Shown here piece after piece: positions 26,700-35,099 of a stretch of DNA of 45,307 nucleotides. The notes beneath the pieces are model-generated. The model saw nothing but the letters and a program-made list of their open reading frames with translations, was not told the DNA's origin and made no database searches. Position 1 is the stretch's first letter, and each line of letters begins with the position of its first letter. A program made the translations under genes and the position numbers. The DNA comes from JADHLJ01 sp038118725 (GTDB taxonomy: Bacteria > Pseudomonadota > Alphaproteobacteria > Thalassobaculales > Thalassobaculaceae), in the NCBI GenBank assembly GCA_038118725.1, contig JAYOIK010000039.1:1-45307 (forward strand), in the 5' to 3' direction.

Positions 26700-27430
26700 G
26701 CGACGATTTCGCCGAGGATTTCGAATTGGAAGCCCAGGAAGCCAGTCTTCCCGCCGTGATGGACCTTGATGCCCAGTCGCGGATCGTCGAGGCTCTGCTT
26801 TTCGCCAGCACCACGCCGCTGGACGAGGCCGCCTTGCGAAACCGTTTGCCGGTTGATGCCCCGCTTGAGGAGATCCTGGCCAAGGTCGCGGCACAGTACG
26901 AGGACCGGGGCGTTAATCTCCAGCGGGTCGGGCGCGGTTGGGCGTTCAGGACCGCGCCGGATCTAGCCGGAGTTCTGCGGCTGAACGTAACGGTGAAGCG
27001 CAAATTGTCCCGCGCGGCGGTCGAGACCATGTCGATCATCGCCTATCACCAGCCGGTGACCCGAGCCGAGGTAGAGGAAATCCGCGGCGTCGCGCTCAGC
27101 CGGGGAACCCTGGACACGTTGCTCGAGGCGGGCTGGATCCAGCCTCGGGGCCGGCGCAAGGTGCCCGGCCGTCCGCTGCAATGGGGGACCACCGACGCCT
27201 TCCTTGATCACTTCGGATTGGAGAATCTCGCGGCATTGCCCGGCTTGGATGATTTGAAGGCCGCTGGTCTGCTGGACCGTCGTCCGGGTCTTACCTCGAT
27301 CGCGATGGGCGAATCCGAAGCTGACGATGACGACGACGCCGAGGGGCAGGATGATCAGGACAATCTCTTCCCCCTCGATCCGGATGACGAGGGGGTCGAC
27401 GAGGGCGCGGACGAGGAAATCGGTTCGTGA
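26696..27430 (+). CDS. scpB: Segregation and condensation protein B
   Basis: 244 residues with two winged-helix domains: SRIVEALLFASTTPLDEAAL in the first and VETMSIIAYHQPVTRAEVEE, IRGVALSRGTLDTLLEAGWI in the second. ScpB binds ScpA as a dimer in the SMC complex. The C-terminal 40 residues are very acidic (runs of Asp and Glu), longer than usual for the family; such tails vary among Alphaproteobacteria. After it come 118 bases with no clear feature. Confidence 0.93.
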   Translation: MSDDFAEDFELEAQEASLPAVMDLDAQSRIVEALLFASTTPLDEAALRNRLPVDAPLEEILAKVAAQYEDRGVNLQRVGRGWAFRTAPDLAGVLRLNVTVKRKLSRAAVETMSIIAYHQPVTRAEVEEIRGVALSRGTLDTLLEAGWIQPRGRRKVPGRPLQWGTTDAFLDHFGLENLAALPGLDDLKAAGLLDRRPGLTSIAMGESEADDDDDAEGQDDQDNLFPLDPDDEGVDEGADEEIGS

Positions 27431-27548
27431 AGCGATCCGCCCAATAGACATCAAAAGTTCCCGCGCGGTGGCGGCCATGGTTGCCGATCCGTCCGCCAAG
27501 CTGTATCAACGCGCCGGAAATTAAGAACCGTTCGCAGGATCAACTTCC

Positions 27549-28628
27549 GTGGCACCCGCTTTAGAGCTTCGGGGCGTGACCCATCACTATGGGTCGCTCA
27601 AGGCCCTGTCCGAGCTGGACCTGTCGGTGGAGCCGGGCCAGGTGGTTTGCCTTCTCGGCCCGTCGGGCTGCGGTAAGTCGACGGCGCTGCGTATCGCGGC
27701 GGGATTGGAAATTCTGCAGGACGGCATGGTCGGCATCGCGGGCGAAGTGGTCGCCAATCGGTCGGGCCAGGCCCCGCCCGAGGATCGCGGTGTTGGACTG
27801 GTGTTTCAGGATTACGCGTTGTTTCCGCATCTTTCGGTGCTGGATAATGTTCTGTTCGGTCTCGGAAAATGGTCCCGGAACGAACGACGGCAACGGGCCG
27901 CCGAGATGCTCGAGCGGGTCGACATGGCCGGCTACGAGAAGGCCTTTCCGCATATGCTCTCCGGCGGCCAGCAACAGCGGGTTGCGCTAGCCAGGGCCCT
28001 GGCGCCGGGCCCCGGCGTCATGCTTCTGGACGAGCCATATTCCGGGCTGGACGCACGGTTGCGCGACCAGGTGCGGGACGAAGTGCTGCATCTGCTCAAG
28101 ACCACGGGCTGCGCGACCCTCATGGTCACCCATGATTCCGAGGAAGCCATGTTCATGGCCGACCGGATCGCGGTAATGCGGGAGGGGCGGGTCGTCCAGG
28201 CCGGATCGCCGGCGGAGCTTTATTGCAGTCCGCGCGACGCTTTCGTGGCCGGCTTCTTCAGCGAGCTCAATCACGTCGACGGCACGATACGGGACGGCAT
28301 GGCGGTCACCGAACTTGGCGCGATCGCGGCCGACGGGTTCAGCGACGGAGACGAGGTGGACGTGGTCATTCGTCCGGAGGCCCTGAAACTCGGTCCGGCC
28401 AAGGGCGCGTCGGCCAGCCAATTCGCGACCGTCGTCGAGGCGCGGCTGCTAGGCCGCACGAGCCTGGTGCATCTTTCGCATCCCTGGCCGGTGCCCGATG
28501 ACGGTCATCGCCTGCATCTGCACGCCCGGGTTCCCGGCGTCATGCTTCCCGAACCTGGACAGGTCGTTTCCGTTGACCTGGATCTGTCGCAGACTTTTGT
28601 TTTTCCCAAGACAAGTTCGGGCGATTGA
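27549..28628 (+). CDS. ABC transporter ATP-binding protein (Fe3+/polyamine importer type)
   Basis: 359 residues, GTG start with AGGA eight bases upstream. Walker A is GPSGCGKST, the signature is LSGGQQQRVALARAL, Walker B VMLLDEPYSGLD, and the switch histidine lies in MVTHDSEEAM. A C-terminal TOBE-like region of about 120 residues follows, as in FbpC, PotA and related importers of iron, polyamines, sulfate or molybdate. No permease or binding-protein gene is next to it; it stands alone between scpB and tatA, where the backbone usually has nothing. Its partners must be elsewhere. Confidence 0.88.
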   Translation: MAPALELRGVTHHYGSLKALSELDLSVEPGQVVCLLGPSGCGKSTALRIAAGLEILQDGMVGIAGEVVANRSGQAPPEDRGVGLVFQDYALFPHLSVLDNVLFGLGKWSRNERRQRAAEMLERVDMAGYEKAFPHMLSGGQQQRVALARALAPGPGVMLLDEPYSGLDARLRDQVRDEVLHLLKTTGCATLMVTHDSEEAMFMADRIAVMREGRVVQAGSPAELYCSPRDAFVAGFFSELNHVDGTIRDGMAVTELGAIAADGFSDGDEVDVVIRPEALKLGPAKGASASQFATVVEARLLGRTSLVHLSHPWPVPDDGHRLHLHARVPGVMLPEPGQVVSVDLDLSQTFVFPKTSSGD

Positions 28629-28652
28629 CGGGCGCGTGGCGCGGCTTGGTCA

Positions 28653-28681
28653 TTGCGACCGCGCGTCGATTCGTGCATAAA
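28653..28681 (+). promoter_or_regulatory. Putative sigma-70-type promoter of tatABC
   Basis: TTGCGA at 28653-28658 and CATAAA at 28676-28681 are 17 bases apart, each matching four of six consensus bases. They lie 56 bases ahead of the tatA ATG, and a small CCGCC/GGCGG hairpin (28694-28707) follows in the leader. The match is moderate and has only its position in its favour. Confidence 0.35.
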
Positions 28682-28736
28682 CTCCGAAAATCGCCGCCAA
28701 ATGGCGGACTGGCAATTGGATAGTGGAGCGGATCCC

Positions 28737-28973
28737 ATGGGAGCCTTCAGCATCTGGCATTGGTTGGTTGTCCTTGCGGTCGTGCTTTTGATGTTCGGCG
28801 GTCGTGGCAAGATTTCCGCGCTGATGGGAGACATCGGCAAGGGGCTGACGAGCTTTAAGAAGGGCATGAAGGACGGCGAAAGCGCCGATGCGGAGTCCGA
28901 GGAGGCCAAGGCCTTGCGCTCGGACGCGGCGTCGGGCGAGGCGCCGAAAAGCGATCAGGCCGCCAAAAGCTGA
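28737..28973 (+). CDS. tatA: Sec-independent protein translocase subunit TatA
   Basis: 78 residues from ATG 28737 with GGAG upstream. MGAFSIWHWLVVLAVVLLMF is the membrane helix, followed by FGGRGKISALMGDIGKGL and an amphipathic helix with SFKKGM, all typical of TatA. It oligomerises to form the pore of the twin-arginine export system. The frame is open upstream to 28653 but those residues are not family-like. tatB and tatC follow. Confidence 0.94.
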   Translation: MGAFSIWHWLVVLAVVLLMFGGRGKISALMGDIGKGLTSFKKGMKDGESADAESEEAKALRSDAASGEAPKSDQAAKS

Positions 28974-29065
28974 TTTCCGGTCGGCGCCCCCAAGGCGTCG
29001 GTTAGAGTTTGTAGCGTCGCGGTCCCGTCGGAGCGGTGATCGCGTCCGGATCATGGGACGATCGA

Positions 29066-29866
29066 ATGTTGGACCTCGGCTGGCAGGAGTTTTTCCTGAT
29101 CGCGACCATCGCCGTCGTCGTTGTCGGACCCAAGGACCTTCCCAAGGTGATACGCACGGTGGTCGGCTGGATCCGCAAGGTCCGATCGATGGCCCGCGAC
29201 TTTCAGGGCTCGATCGAGGAGGTCGCGCGCGAGGCCGAACTGGACGAGATCCGCAAGGAGGCCGCGAAACTTCAGGGCGGCGACCTTAAGCAATCGATCC
29301 TCGATACCGTCGACCCGGATCGCGAATTGTCCACCAGCTTGAAAGAGGCCAAGGCCGATATCGAGGCCGATGCCCAGGCGATGGCCGACGCGTCGGAAAA
29401 CTCGATGCTCGACCCGAATGCCGGAACCCATTCGGATACTGCGCCAACGGCGGAGGCGGAGGAGCCGGCGCTTATCGACGAAGAGCCGCTAAAGGGATGG
29501 GACGCGGACAGCGTTACGACACCCGCGAACTCCATTACGCCGCCAGCGACCGAAAACGCCGCGGCTACCGAGCAATCGGCGGAAAAGCCCGCGAGAAAAC
29601 CGGCGCGGAAGACCCCGAGCAATCCGCGTTCCACGAAAGTCGCCGCGGAAGAAGCCGGCGCTCCGGCGAAATCATCCCGCAAGGCGCCGGCTCGTAAAAC
29701 CGGGGCGAAAACCACGGGGAAAAAGCCGGCGACGCGAAAGACGGCGACCAAAGCCGCCGCCGTGACGAAAACCGCCGGCGGTTCCAAGCCGCGTAAACCG
29801 CGCGCCGCCGCGAAGCCGAAGACCGCTGAGGCTCAAGCGACCGAAACCCCGGCCACGGAGACCTAG
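29066..29866 (+). CDS. tatB: Sec-independent protein translocase subunit TatB with long basic tail
   Basis: 266 residues from ATG 29066. MLDLGWQEFFLIATIAVVVV, then GPKDLPKVIRTVVGWIRKVR, is the TatB hinge and amphipathic helix. TatB and TatC recognise twin-arginine signal peptides. After about residue 110 the protein is acidic and spacer-like. From about residue 175 to the end it is a Lys/Ala/Pro-rich run with repeated PARK, RKT and KPATRK words, like histone H1 tails. TatB is usually 100-180 residues, so this tail is long. It ends TAG three bases before tatC. Confidence 0.92.
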   Translation: MLDLGWQEFFLIATIAVVVVGPKDLPKVIRTVVGWIRKVRSMARDFQGSIEEVAREAELDEIRKEAAKLQGGDLKQSILDTVDPDRELSTSLKEAKADIEADAQAMADASENSMLDPNAGTHSDTAPTAEAEEPALIDEEPLKGWDADSVTTPANSITPPATENAAATEQSAEKPARKPARKTPSNPRSTKVAAEEAGAPAKSSRKAPARKTGAKTTGKKPATRKTATKAAAVTKTAGGSKPRKPRAAAKPKTAEAQATETPATET

Positions 29867-29869
29867 GCG

Positions 29870-30667
29870 ATGCCGGCGGATAATCTCGACGACGCCAAGA
29901 TGCCGCTGTTGGAGCATCTGGTCGAGCTGCGTCAGCGGCTGCTCTATTCGTTCATAGGCATGATCGTCGCGTTTTTCCTCTGCTACGCGGTGGCCGGCGA
30001 TATTTACAATTTCCTGGTTCAGCCGCTCGCCGACGCAACCGAGGGCCAAACCGGTCGGCGGATGATCTTCACCGCCTTGCACGAGGCGTTTTTCACGCAG
30101 ATCAAGGTCGCCTTCTTCGGCGCCATGTGCATTTCCTTCCCGATCATGGCGGCGCAGATCTGGGGCTTTGTCTCGCCCGGCCTCTACAAGAACGAGAAGC
30201 AAGTCTTTCTGCCGTTCCTGATTGCCACGCCCGTCCTGTTCACCGTGGGCGCTGCGATGGTCTATTATCTCGTGATCCCGCTCGCCTGGCGGTTTTTCAT
30301 CAGCTTCGAGACCCCTGGCGGGGACGGCAATCTGCCGATGGAGCTGGAGCCGAAGGTCGACCAGTATCTGTCCCTGGTGATGCGGCTGATCTTCGCGTTC
30401 GGGGTCTGTTTCGAGCTGCCGGTGCTGATCGTCCTGCTTGCCAAGATCGGCGTTGTCTCGGCCGCCGGTCTTCGGGACAAGCGCAAATACGCGGTGCTGA
30501 TCGCCTTCGTGGTCGCCGCCATCCTGACGCCGCCGGATGTGATCAGCCAGATCCTCCTCGCGGTTCCAGTAATCCTGCTCTACGAAATCTCGATCCTCTG
30601 CGCCGTGGTTATTGAAAAACGCCGAGGCGATCCGCCGGCCGAGGAAGTCGAGGAAGAGACGCCCTGA
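29870..30667 (+). CDS. tatC: Sec-independent protein translocase subunit TatC
   Basis: 265 residues with six hydrophobic spans. MPLLEHLVELRQRLLYSFIG is the conserved N-terminus with the signal-peptide-binding Glu; GFVSPGLYKNEKQVFLPF and FGVCFELPVLIVLL are the other family blocks. It is the core receptor of the Tat system. The start is three bases after tatB, so the two are coupled. A repeat-bearing gap of 338 bases follows before serS. Confidence 0.95.
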   Translation: MPADNLDDAKMPLLEHLVELRQRLLYSFIGMIVAFFLCYAVAGDIYNFLVQPLADATEGQTGRRMIFTALHEAFFTQIKVAFFGAMCISFPIMAAQIWGFVSPGLYKNEKQVFLPFLIATPVLFTVGAAMVYYLVIPLAWRFFISFETPGGDGNLPMELEPKVDQYLSLVMRLIFAFGVCFELPVLIVLLAKIGVVSAAGLRDKRKYAVLIAFVVAAILTPPDVISQILLAVPVILLYEISILCAVVIEKRRGDPPAEEVEEETP

Positions 30668-30711
30668 TCGGTTGCGTGGGGCCTTGCCCGTCTTCGCCCT
30701 CGCATCATTCC

Positions 30712-30854
30712 CCGTCGTCCTGGCTTTCTGGTCGTCGCACCATCCCCCGTCGTCCTGGCGCAAGGCAGGACCTCCCGTCGGTTGATCCAAGCGCCTCCGT
30801 GTCAATCACGTGGACGATCCCGAGCTGGGGCCTTGCCGTACGCCAGGGCGACGG
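30712..30854. repeat. Palindromic repeat (second type) between tatC and serS
   Basis: A 108-base unit at 30747-30854 starts CCGTCGTCCTGGCG and ends CGCCAGGGCGACGG, forming imperfect inverted ends of about 30 bases. A 12-base piece of the left end, CCGTCGTCCTGG, also occurs at 30712-30723, as if a partial copy lay in front. The ends resemble those of the 127-bp element at 1061 and 7574 but the centre differs. This fills most of the 338-base gap 30668-31005; the rest holds the putative serS promoter. Confidence 0.6.
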
Positions 30855-30937
30855 TTGATGGTTGATGGTGGTGGGCGGCTCGTGGCCATCCTCGCTTTTC
30901 GCAAAGACAACGGCGGATGGTTAAGACGCAACGCCGG

Positions 30938-30966
30938 TGGACCGTCCGGGCGAGCGCCAGTATAAG
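30938..30966 (+). promoter_or_regulatory. Putative promoter of serS
   Basis: TGGACC at 30938-30943 and TATAAG at 30961-30966 are 17 bases apart, 40 bases before the serS ATG. The -10 box matches five of six consensus bases and the -35 box four of six. The position after the repeat region suggests that the serS-surE-pcm operon starts here. Confidence 0.4.
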
Positions 30967-31005
30967 GGCCGGACTTCGTGACCCTTTATTGATTTGGGCA
31001 ATCCC

Positions 31006-32295
31006 ATGCATGACATCAGACGCATCCGCGAGGATGGAGAGGCTTTCGACGCGGCGATGAAGCGACGGGGGCTGGAATCGGTGTCGGCCGGTATTCTCGA
31101 GGCCGACGCGGCTTGGCGCGCGGGGACCACGGAGTTGCAGTCGCTACAACAGCGGCGCAACGAGGCCTCCAAGCAGATTGGCGTGCTGAAACGCGAGAAG
31201 CAGGATGCTTCTGGGCTGATCGATGAGGTCGCGGGCATCAAATCCCGCATGCAGGAGCTCGAGGAGGAGGGCCGCGCGCTCGAGGCGCGGGTCGAGGAAA
31301 TGGTTGGCGCCTTGCCGAACCGTTTGGGCGACGACGTTCCCGATGGCGCGGACGAGGACGAAAACCAGGAGATCCGCCGGACTGGAGCCGCGCCGAATTT
31401 CGCCTTCACGCCGCGCGACCACGTGGCGATCGGCGAGGGGCTCGGGCTGATGGATTTCGCGTCCGCCGCGAAACTTTCCGGCGCGCGGTTCGTGTTCCTG
31501 AAGGGCATGCTCTCTCGGTTGGAGCGCGGTCTGGCGAATTTCATGCTGGACCATCAGACCAAGGAATACGGCTATACCGAGGTGTCGCCGCCCTTGCTGG
31601 TGCATGAGCATGCCTTGTATGGGACTGGTCAGTTGCCGAAGTTCCGGGACCAGCAATTCGGCACCACGGACGGATTTTGGCTGATCCCCACCTCCGAGGT
31701 GCCGCTGGCCAATATCGTTGCCGGAGAGATCCTCGACGCGGCGGATCTGCCCATGCGGATGACCGCCTACACGCCGTGCTTCCGCTCCGAGGCCGGAGCG
31801 GCGGGCCGGGATACCCGAGGCCTGATCCGCATGCATCAGTTCGGCAAGGTCGAGATGGTGTCGATCGCGCATCCCGATCACTCCGCCGCCGAGCATGAGC
31901 GGATGACCGAATGCGCCGAGGACATTCTGAAGCGGCTCGGCCTGGCTTTCCGCACGGTGGTGCTGTGCTCGGGCGATACCGGCTTTTCGGCGCATAAGAC
32001 CTATGACATCGAGGTTTGGCTGCCGGGCCAGGATGACGGCGCCGGTCGGTATCGCGAAATCTCCAGCTGTTCGAACTGTGGGGATTTTCAGGCCCGCCGC
32101 ATGAAGGCCCGGTTCCGGCGCGAGGAAGGCAAGGCGACGGAATTCGTGCACACCATGAATGGCTCGGGCCTGGCGGTCGGGCGTACACTGATCGCGATCC
32201 TCGAGAACTATCAGCAGGAAGACGGGAGTGTGATCATCCCCGACGCCTTGCGACCCTATATGGACGGCATGGACCGGATCGCGCCGCCGGCGTGA
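31006..32295 (+). CDS. serS: Serine--tRNA ligase
   Basis: 429 residues from ATG 31006 (MHDIRRIREDGEAFDAAMKR). The N-terminal coiled-coil arm that grips the tRNA spans about 30-100. The class II core has LIPTSEVPLANI, motif 2 in FRSEAGAAGRDTRGLIRMHQ and motif 3 in GLAVGRTLIAILENYQ. Length and motifs are normal. surE follows 42 bases later and pcm overlaps surE, the standard stationary-phase repair cluster in Alphaproteobacteria. Confidence 0.96.
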   Translation: MHDIRRIREDGEAFDAAMKRRGLESVSAGILEADAAWRAGTTELQSLQQRRNEASKQIGVLKREKQDASGLIDEVAGIKSRMQELEEEGRALEARVEEMVGALPNRLGDDVPDGADEDENQEIRRTGAAPNFAFTPRDHVAIGEGLGLMDFASAAKLSGARFVFLKGMLSRLERGLANFMLDHQTKEYGYTEVSPPLLVHEHALYGTGQLPKFRDQQFGTTDGFWLIPTSEVPLANIVAGEILDAADLPMRMTAYTPCFRSEAGAAGRDTRGLIRMHQFGKVEMVSIAHPDHSAAEHERMTECAEDILKRLGLAFRTVVLCSGDTGFSAHKTYDIEVWLPGQDDGAGRYREISSCSNCGDFQARRMKARFRREEGKATEFVHTMNGSGLAVGRTLIAILENYQQEDGSVIIPDALRPYMDGMDRIAPPA

Positions 32296-32337
32296 TGTTC
32301 CCGGCTCCGGTCCCGTCTCCGAACGGAGCGCCGAGAC

Positions 32338-33120
32338 ATGGCTGATTGGCCGATTGATCTGAGAGAAGCACGGATCCTTCTCTCCAACGATGACGGTTTC
32401 GGCGCGCCGGGCCTGGAGACGCTGCGCTCGGTCATCGAGGACCTGTGCGACGACGTCTGGGTCGTCGCGCCGGAAACCGAGCAGAGCGGGGCGGGGCATT
32501 CGCTGACCATCGGGCGCCCGCTGCGCATTCGCGAGCGCGGACCGAAGGCCTATTCCATCGACGGCACGCCGACCGATTGCATGCTGCTGTCGATCCATCG
32601 GATACTTTCGGACCACAAGCCCGACCTGGTCCTTTCCGGGGTGAACCGGGGCACCAATCTGGGGGAGGATGTCACCTATTCCGGCACCATCGCGGCGGCG
32701 TTCGAGGCGACCATCCTCAGCGTGCCGGCAATCGCCTTCAGCCAGGACCTGGGCGAGGGCGATGTGGAGGATTGGCGGGTCGCCAGAGCCAATCTAGCGG
32801 CCCTGACCAAGCGTCTGGTACAGGTGGGGTGGCCGGCCAATACGCTGATCAACGTTAACTTCCCCGCCGGCGACGGCGCTTCGCCGGTGGAGGTCAGGGC
32901 CACCAGCCAGGGACGCGAGAAGGTCGGCGACGAAATCGCCCAGGCCTTTGATCCACGAGGGCAAGCCTATTACTGGATCGGCAAGAAGCATGTCGGCGAG
33001 GACGCGGCCGGCGACAGTGATGTCGCGGCGATCGCCGAGGGCGCGATCTCGGTAACGCCGATCGATCTCGACTTTACCGACCGCGCGACCCTCGGCGATC
33101 TGACACGGGCCCTGGCGTGA
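32338..33120 (+). CDS. surE: 5'/3'-nucleotidase SurE
   Basis: 260 residues. ILLSNDDGFGAPGLETL holds the Asp-Asp metal site, and SGVNRGTNLGEDVTYSGTIA holds the conserved Asn and Ser residues. SurE dephosphorylates nucleoside monophosphates and short polyphosphate and is linked to survival in stationary phase. Its stop overlaps the GTG start of pcm (GTGA), so the two are translationally coupled. Confidence 0.95.
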   Translation: MADWPIDLREARILLSNDDGFGAPGLETLRSVIEDLCDDVWVVAPETEQSGAGHSLTIGRPLRIRERGPKAYSIDGTPTDCMLLSIHRILSDHKPDLVLSGVNRGTNLGEDVTYSGTIAAAFEATILSVPAIAFSQDLGEGDVEDWRVARANLAALTKRLVQVGWPANTLINVNFPAGDGASPVEVRATSQGREKVGDEIAQAFDPRGQAYYWIGKKHVGEDAAGDSDVAAIAEGAISVTPIDLDFTDRATLGDLTRALA

Positions 33121-33746
33121 ACGATCTCGACGCCACGAAGATCCAACTGATTATGGATCTGCGCCGCGAGGGCATCGGCGATCTAGCGATCCTTAACGCG
33201 ATCGAGCGGGTGCCGCGCGAATTGTTCGTTCCCGAAACCTTTCGCGAGCATGCCTACGACAACCGGGCCCTGCCGATACCGTCGGGTCAGACGATTTCGC
33301 AGCCTTACGTGGTTGCCTATATGACGGCGGCGTTGGAATTGACCGACCGGCACAAGGTCCTGGAGGTCGGCACAGGGTCCGGCTATCAGGCGGCGGTACT
33401 GGCCAAGCTGTGCCGGCGGGTCTACACGGTCGAGCGGCACATGGATCTGTTGCGCGAGGCCCGGACGCGGTTCGAGCAACTGGATCTGCACACCATCGTC
33501 TCGCGGCACGGCGACGGAGCGGCGGGTTGGCCGGAGCAGGCGCCATTCGATCGCATCATCGTTACCGCGGCCGCTCCGGAAACGCCGGATAAACTCGCCG
33601 ACCAACTGGCGGATGGCGGGATCATGATCGCGCCGGTCGGACCCGACGGCGGACACCAATGGCTGGTCCGAATCAAGCGGAACGGGGATCGATTCGAGAC
33701 CTCGGAACTCCTGTCGGTACGTTTTGTCCCGCTGGTCAGCGAGTAG
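33117..33746 (+). CDS. pcm: Protein-L-isoaspartate O-methyltransferase
   Basis: 209 residues, GTG start. SGQTISQPYVVAYMT, LEVGTGSGYQAAVLA (SAM motif I) and the late FDRIIVTAAAPETP are the family signatures. It methylates isoaspartyl residues in aged proteins to begin their repair. The surE-pcm pair followed by a LysM/M23 lipoprotein gene matches the nlpD-type order in many proteobacteria. Confidence 0.94.
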   Translation: MNDLDATKIQLIMDLRREGIGDLAILNAIERVPRELFVPETFREHAYDNRALPIPSGQTISQPYVVAYMTAALELTDRHKVLEVGTGSGYQAAVLAKLCRRVYTVERHMDLLREARTRFEQLDLHTIVSRHGDGAAGWPEQAPFDRIIVTAAAPETPDKLADQLADGGIMIAPVGPDGGHQWLVRIKRNGDRFETSELLSVRFVPLVSE

Positions 33747-33848
33747 ACATATCCTGGACTTAGCGCCGATCGGGCCGGATTGCTTGAGCCCGACGTCCGC
33801 CGGCGGATAGTATGCGACTTCGCGAACCGCCGTACCGAAGCCCCTTGC

Positions 33849-34862
33849 ATGCCTAGACCAACGATCCTCGTGATATTGCTCCTGGTGGCGAGCGTCTCGG
33901 CTTGTGGCGTTACCGAGAATATTCCGCGTTTGGTGAATGCGCCGCCGCTTTCCAGAAGCGTCGAGCCGGCGACAATTCCGATCCCGTCGACCGGCGTGGT
34001 GGATGTCGCTCCCGGAGACACGGTCTATGCGATCGCCCGGCGTTACGGTGTCACGGTGCGCGACGTCATCGACGCCAACCGCCTGGCCGCGCCGTTTCTG
34101 CTGACTATCGGTCAGACGCTTCGCCTGCCGCCGCCTCGGATCTATACCGTCGCGCCGGGGGACACGGTCTATTCGATCTCGCGGCGCTTTGGGGTGGATA
34201 TGCGTACCCTGGTGTCGATGAACGGCTTGACCGCGCCGTATCAGGTGATCGCCGGCCGTGAGCTGAAGATGCCGGTGCGCGGCACGGCGGAGAGGACCGC
34301 GACCTCAACGCCGGTTTCCGTTAGCGTCGCCGCGAGCCCGAGTGTGTCGTCGGTGCCGTTACCCCGGCCTCGACCCAACTCGGCGGCGCGTTCGGAAGCG
34401 GGTAAGCGTGTCGTCACGCGCCCCACGCTCTCCGCCACGCGTATCGCCGCCCGGGCGGTGCCGCCGCGACCACCCTCGCGCGAGGGGACGAGGTTTCTCT
34501 GGCCTGTGCGCGGGCGGATAATCTCGAACTTCGGACCGCGGGAAGGCGGCCTGCACAATGACGGGATCAATATCGCCGCGCCCAAGGGATCGCCGATCCT
34601 GGCCGCTGACAGCGGGGTTGTCGCCTATGCGGGCAAGGAGCTGAAAGGGTTCGGCAATCTGCTTCTGATCAAGCATGCGGGTGGGTGGACCACCGCCTAT
34701 GCCCACGCCGACCGTTTGTTGGTCAAGCGCGGCGATCAGGTGAGGCGCGGTCAGACGATCGCCACGATTGGCGCTACCGGCGGGGTTACCCGACCGCAAC
34801 TGCATTTCGAGATTCGCCGCGGCTCGCGCGCCGTGAACCCGAAGTCCGAGCTTGAAATCTGA
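33849..34862 (+). CDS. NlpD-like lipoprotein with two LysM domains and a degenerate M23 domain
   Basis: 337 residues from ATG 33849. A lipoprotein signal ends VASVSAC (Cys19). Two LysM repeats follow (about 52-95, DVAPGDTVYAIARRYGV; about 98-140, YTVAPGDTVYSISRRFGV), then a linker and a LytM/M23 domain (about 215-335). The metal site reads LHNDGINIAAP, with Asn where active enzymes have Asp, while HFE of the last motif is kept. This pattern fits NlpD/EnvC-type activators of amidases rather than an active endopeptidase. It probably acts in the periplasm on septal peptidoglycan. The frame is open upstream to 33780 but without a lipoprotein signal there. Confidence 0.88.
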   Translation: MPRPTILVILLLVASVSACGVTENIPRLVNAPPLSRSVEPATIPIPSTGVVDVAPGDTVYAIARRYGVTVRDVIDANRLAAPFLLTIGQTLRLPPPRIYTVAPGDTVYSISRRFGVDMRTLVSMNGLTAPYQVIAGRELKMPVRGTAERTATSTPVSVSVAASPSVSSVPLPRPRPNSAARSEAGKRVVTRPTLSATRIAARAVPPRPPSREGTRFLWPVRGRIISNFGPREGGLHNDGINIAAPKGSPILAADSGVVAYAGKELKGFGNLLLIKHAGGWTTAYAHADRLLVKRGDQVRRGQTIATIGATGGVTRPQLHFEIRRGSRAVNPKSELEI

Positions 34863-34932
34863 CCGCGCGGCCGGTCGGCGCGATAACCCGTGTCATTTCC
34901 CTGAAATTCTTCGACTTTCCCCCGCCGGATCG

Positions 34933-34960
34933 TTGCAATTGGGCGCTTTGCCGCTATAGT
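34933..34960 (+). promoter_or_regulatory. Putative promoter of yajC-secD-secF
   Basis: TTGCAA at 34933-34938 and TATAGT at 34955-34960 are 16 bases apart, 90 bases ahead of yajC. The -10 box matches five of six consensus bases and the -35 box four of six. This is the clearest promoter-like pair I see in the window and lies in the 187-base gap after the lipoprotein gene. Confidence 0.45.
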
Positions 34961-35003
34961 CCGGCGATTCGAATTCGGGCGCTTCCAAGGAGGAGGCGTT
35001 CAG

Positions 35004-35099
35004 GTGATCGCACAAGCTCGGCCGGGGGCCGAGAACCAAGGAGACGGCCATGTTGATCTCACCAGCCTATGCTCAAGCCGGAGGCGCCGGAGGCTTTGA
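35004..35099 (+). CDS. Possible short leader reading frame upstream of yajC
   Basis: A GTG at 35004 is preceded at seven bases by AAGGAGGAGG (34987-34996), a near-perfect ribosome site and stronger than that of yajC itself. The frame codes for 31 residues (VIAQARPGAENQGDG...) and ends in an arginine-rich CSSRRRRRL, overlapping the first 50 bases of yajC in another frame. It has no hydrophobic segment. It might be a translational coupler or regulatory peptide, or only a decoy ribosome site. Confidence 0.25.
   Translation: MIAQARPGAENQGDGHVDLTSLCSSRRRRRL

Noticed and set aside
29672..30805. Minus-strand frame of 377 codons opposite tatB and tatC
   Set aside because: The product is rich in Arg, Gly, His and Asp with no family pattern; TatC on the plus strand is unmistakable.
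31144..32616. Long minus-strand frame of 490 codons opposite serS and surE
   Set aside because: It covers two well-supported genes on the other strand and shows no domain, signal or ribosome site.
33849..34862. Active M23 endopeptidase
   Set aside because: The metal-binding Asp is Asn in NDGINI, so I annotate an NlpD-like activator instead.
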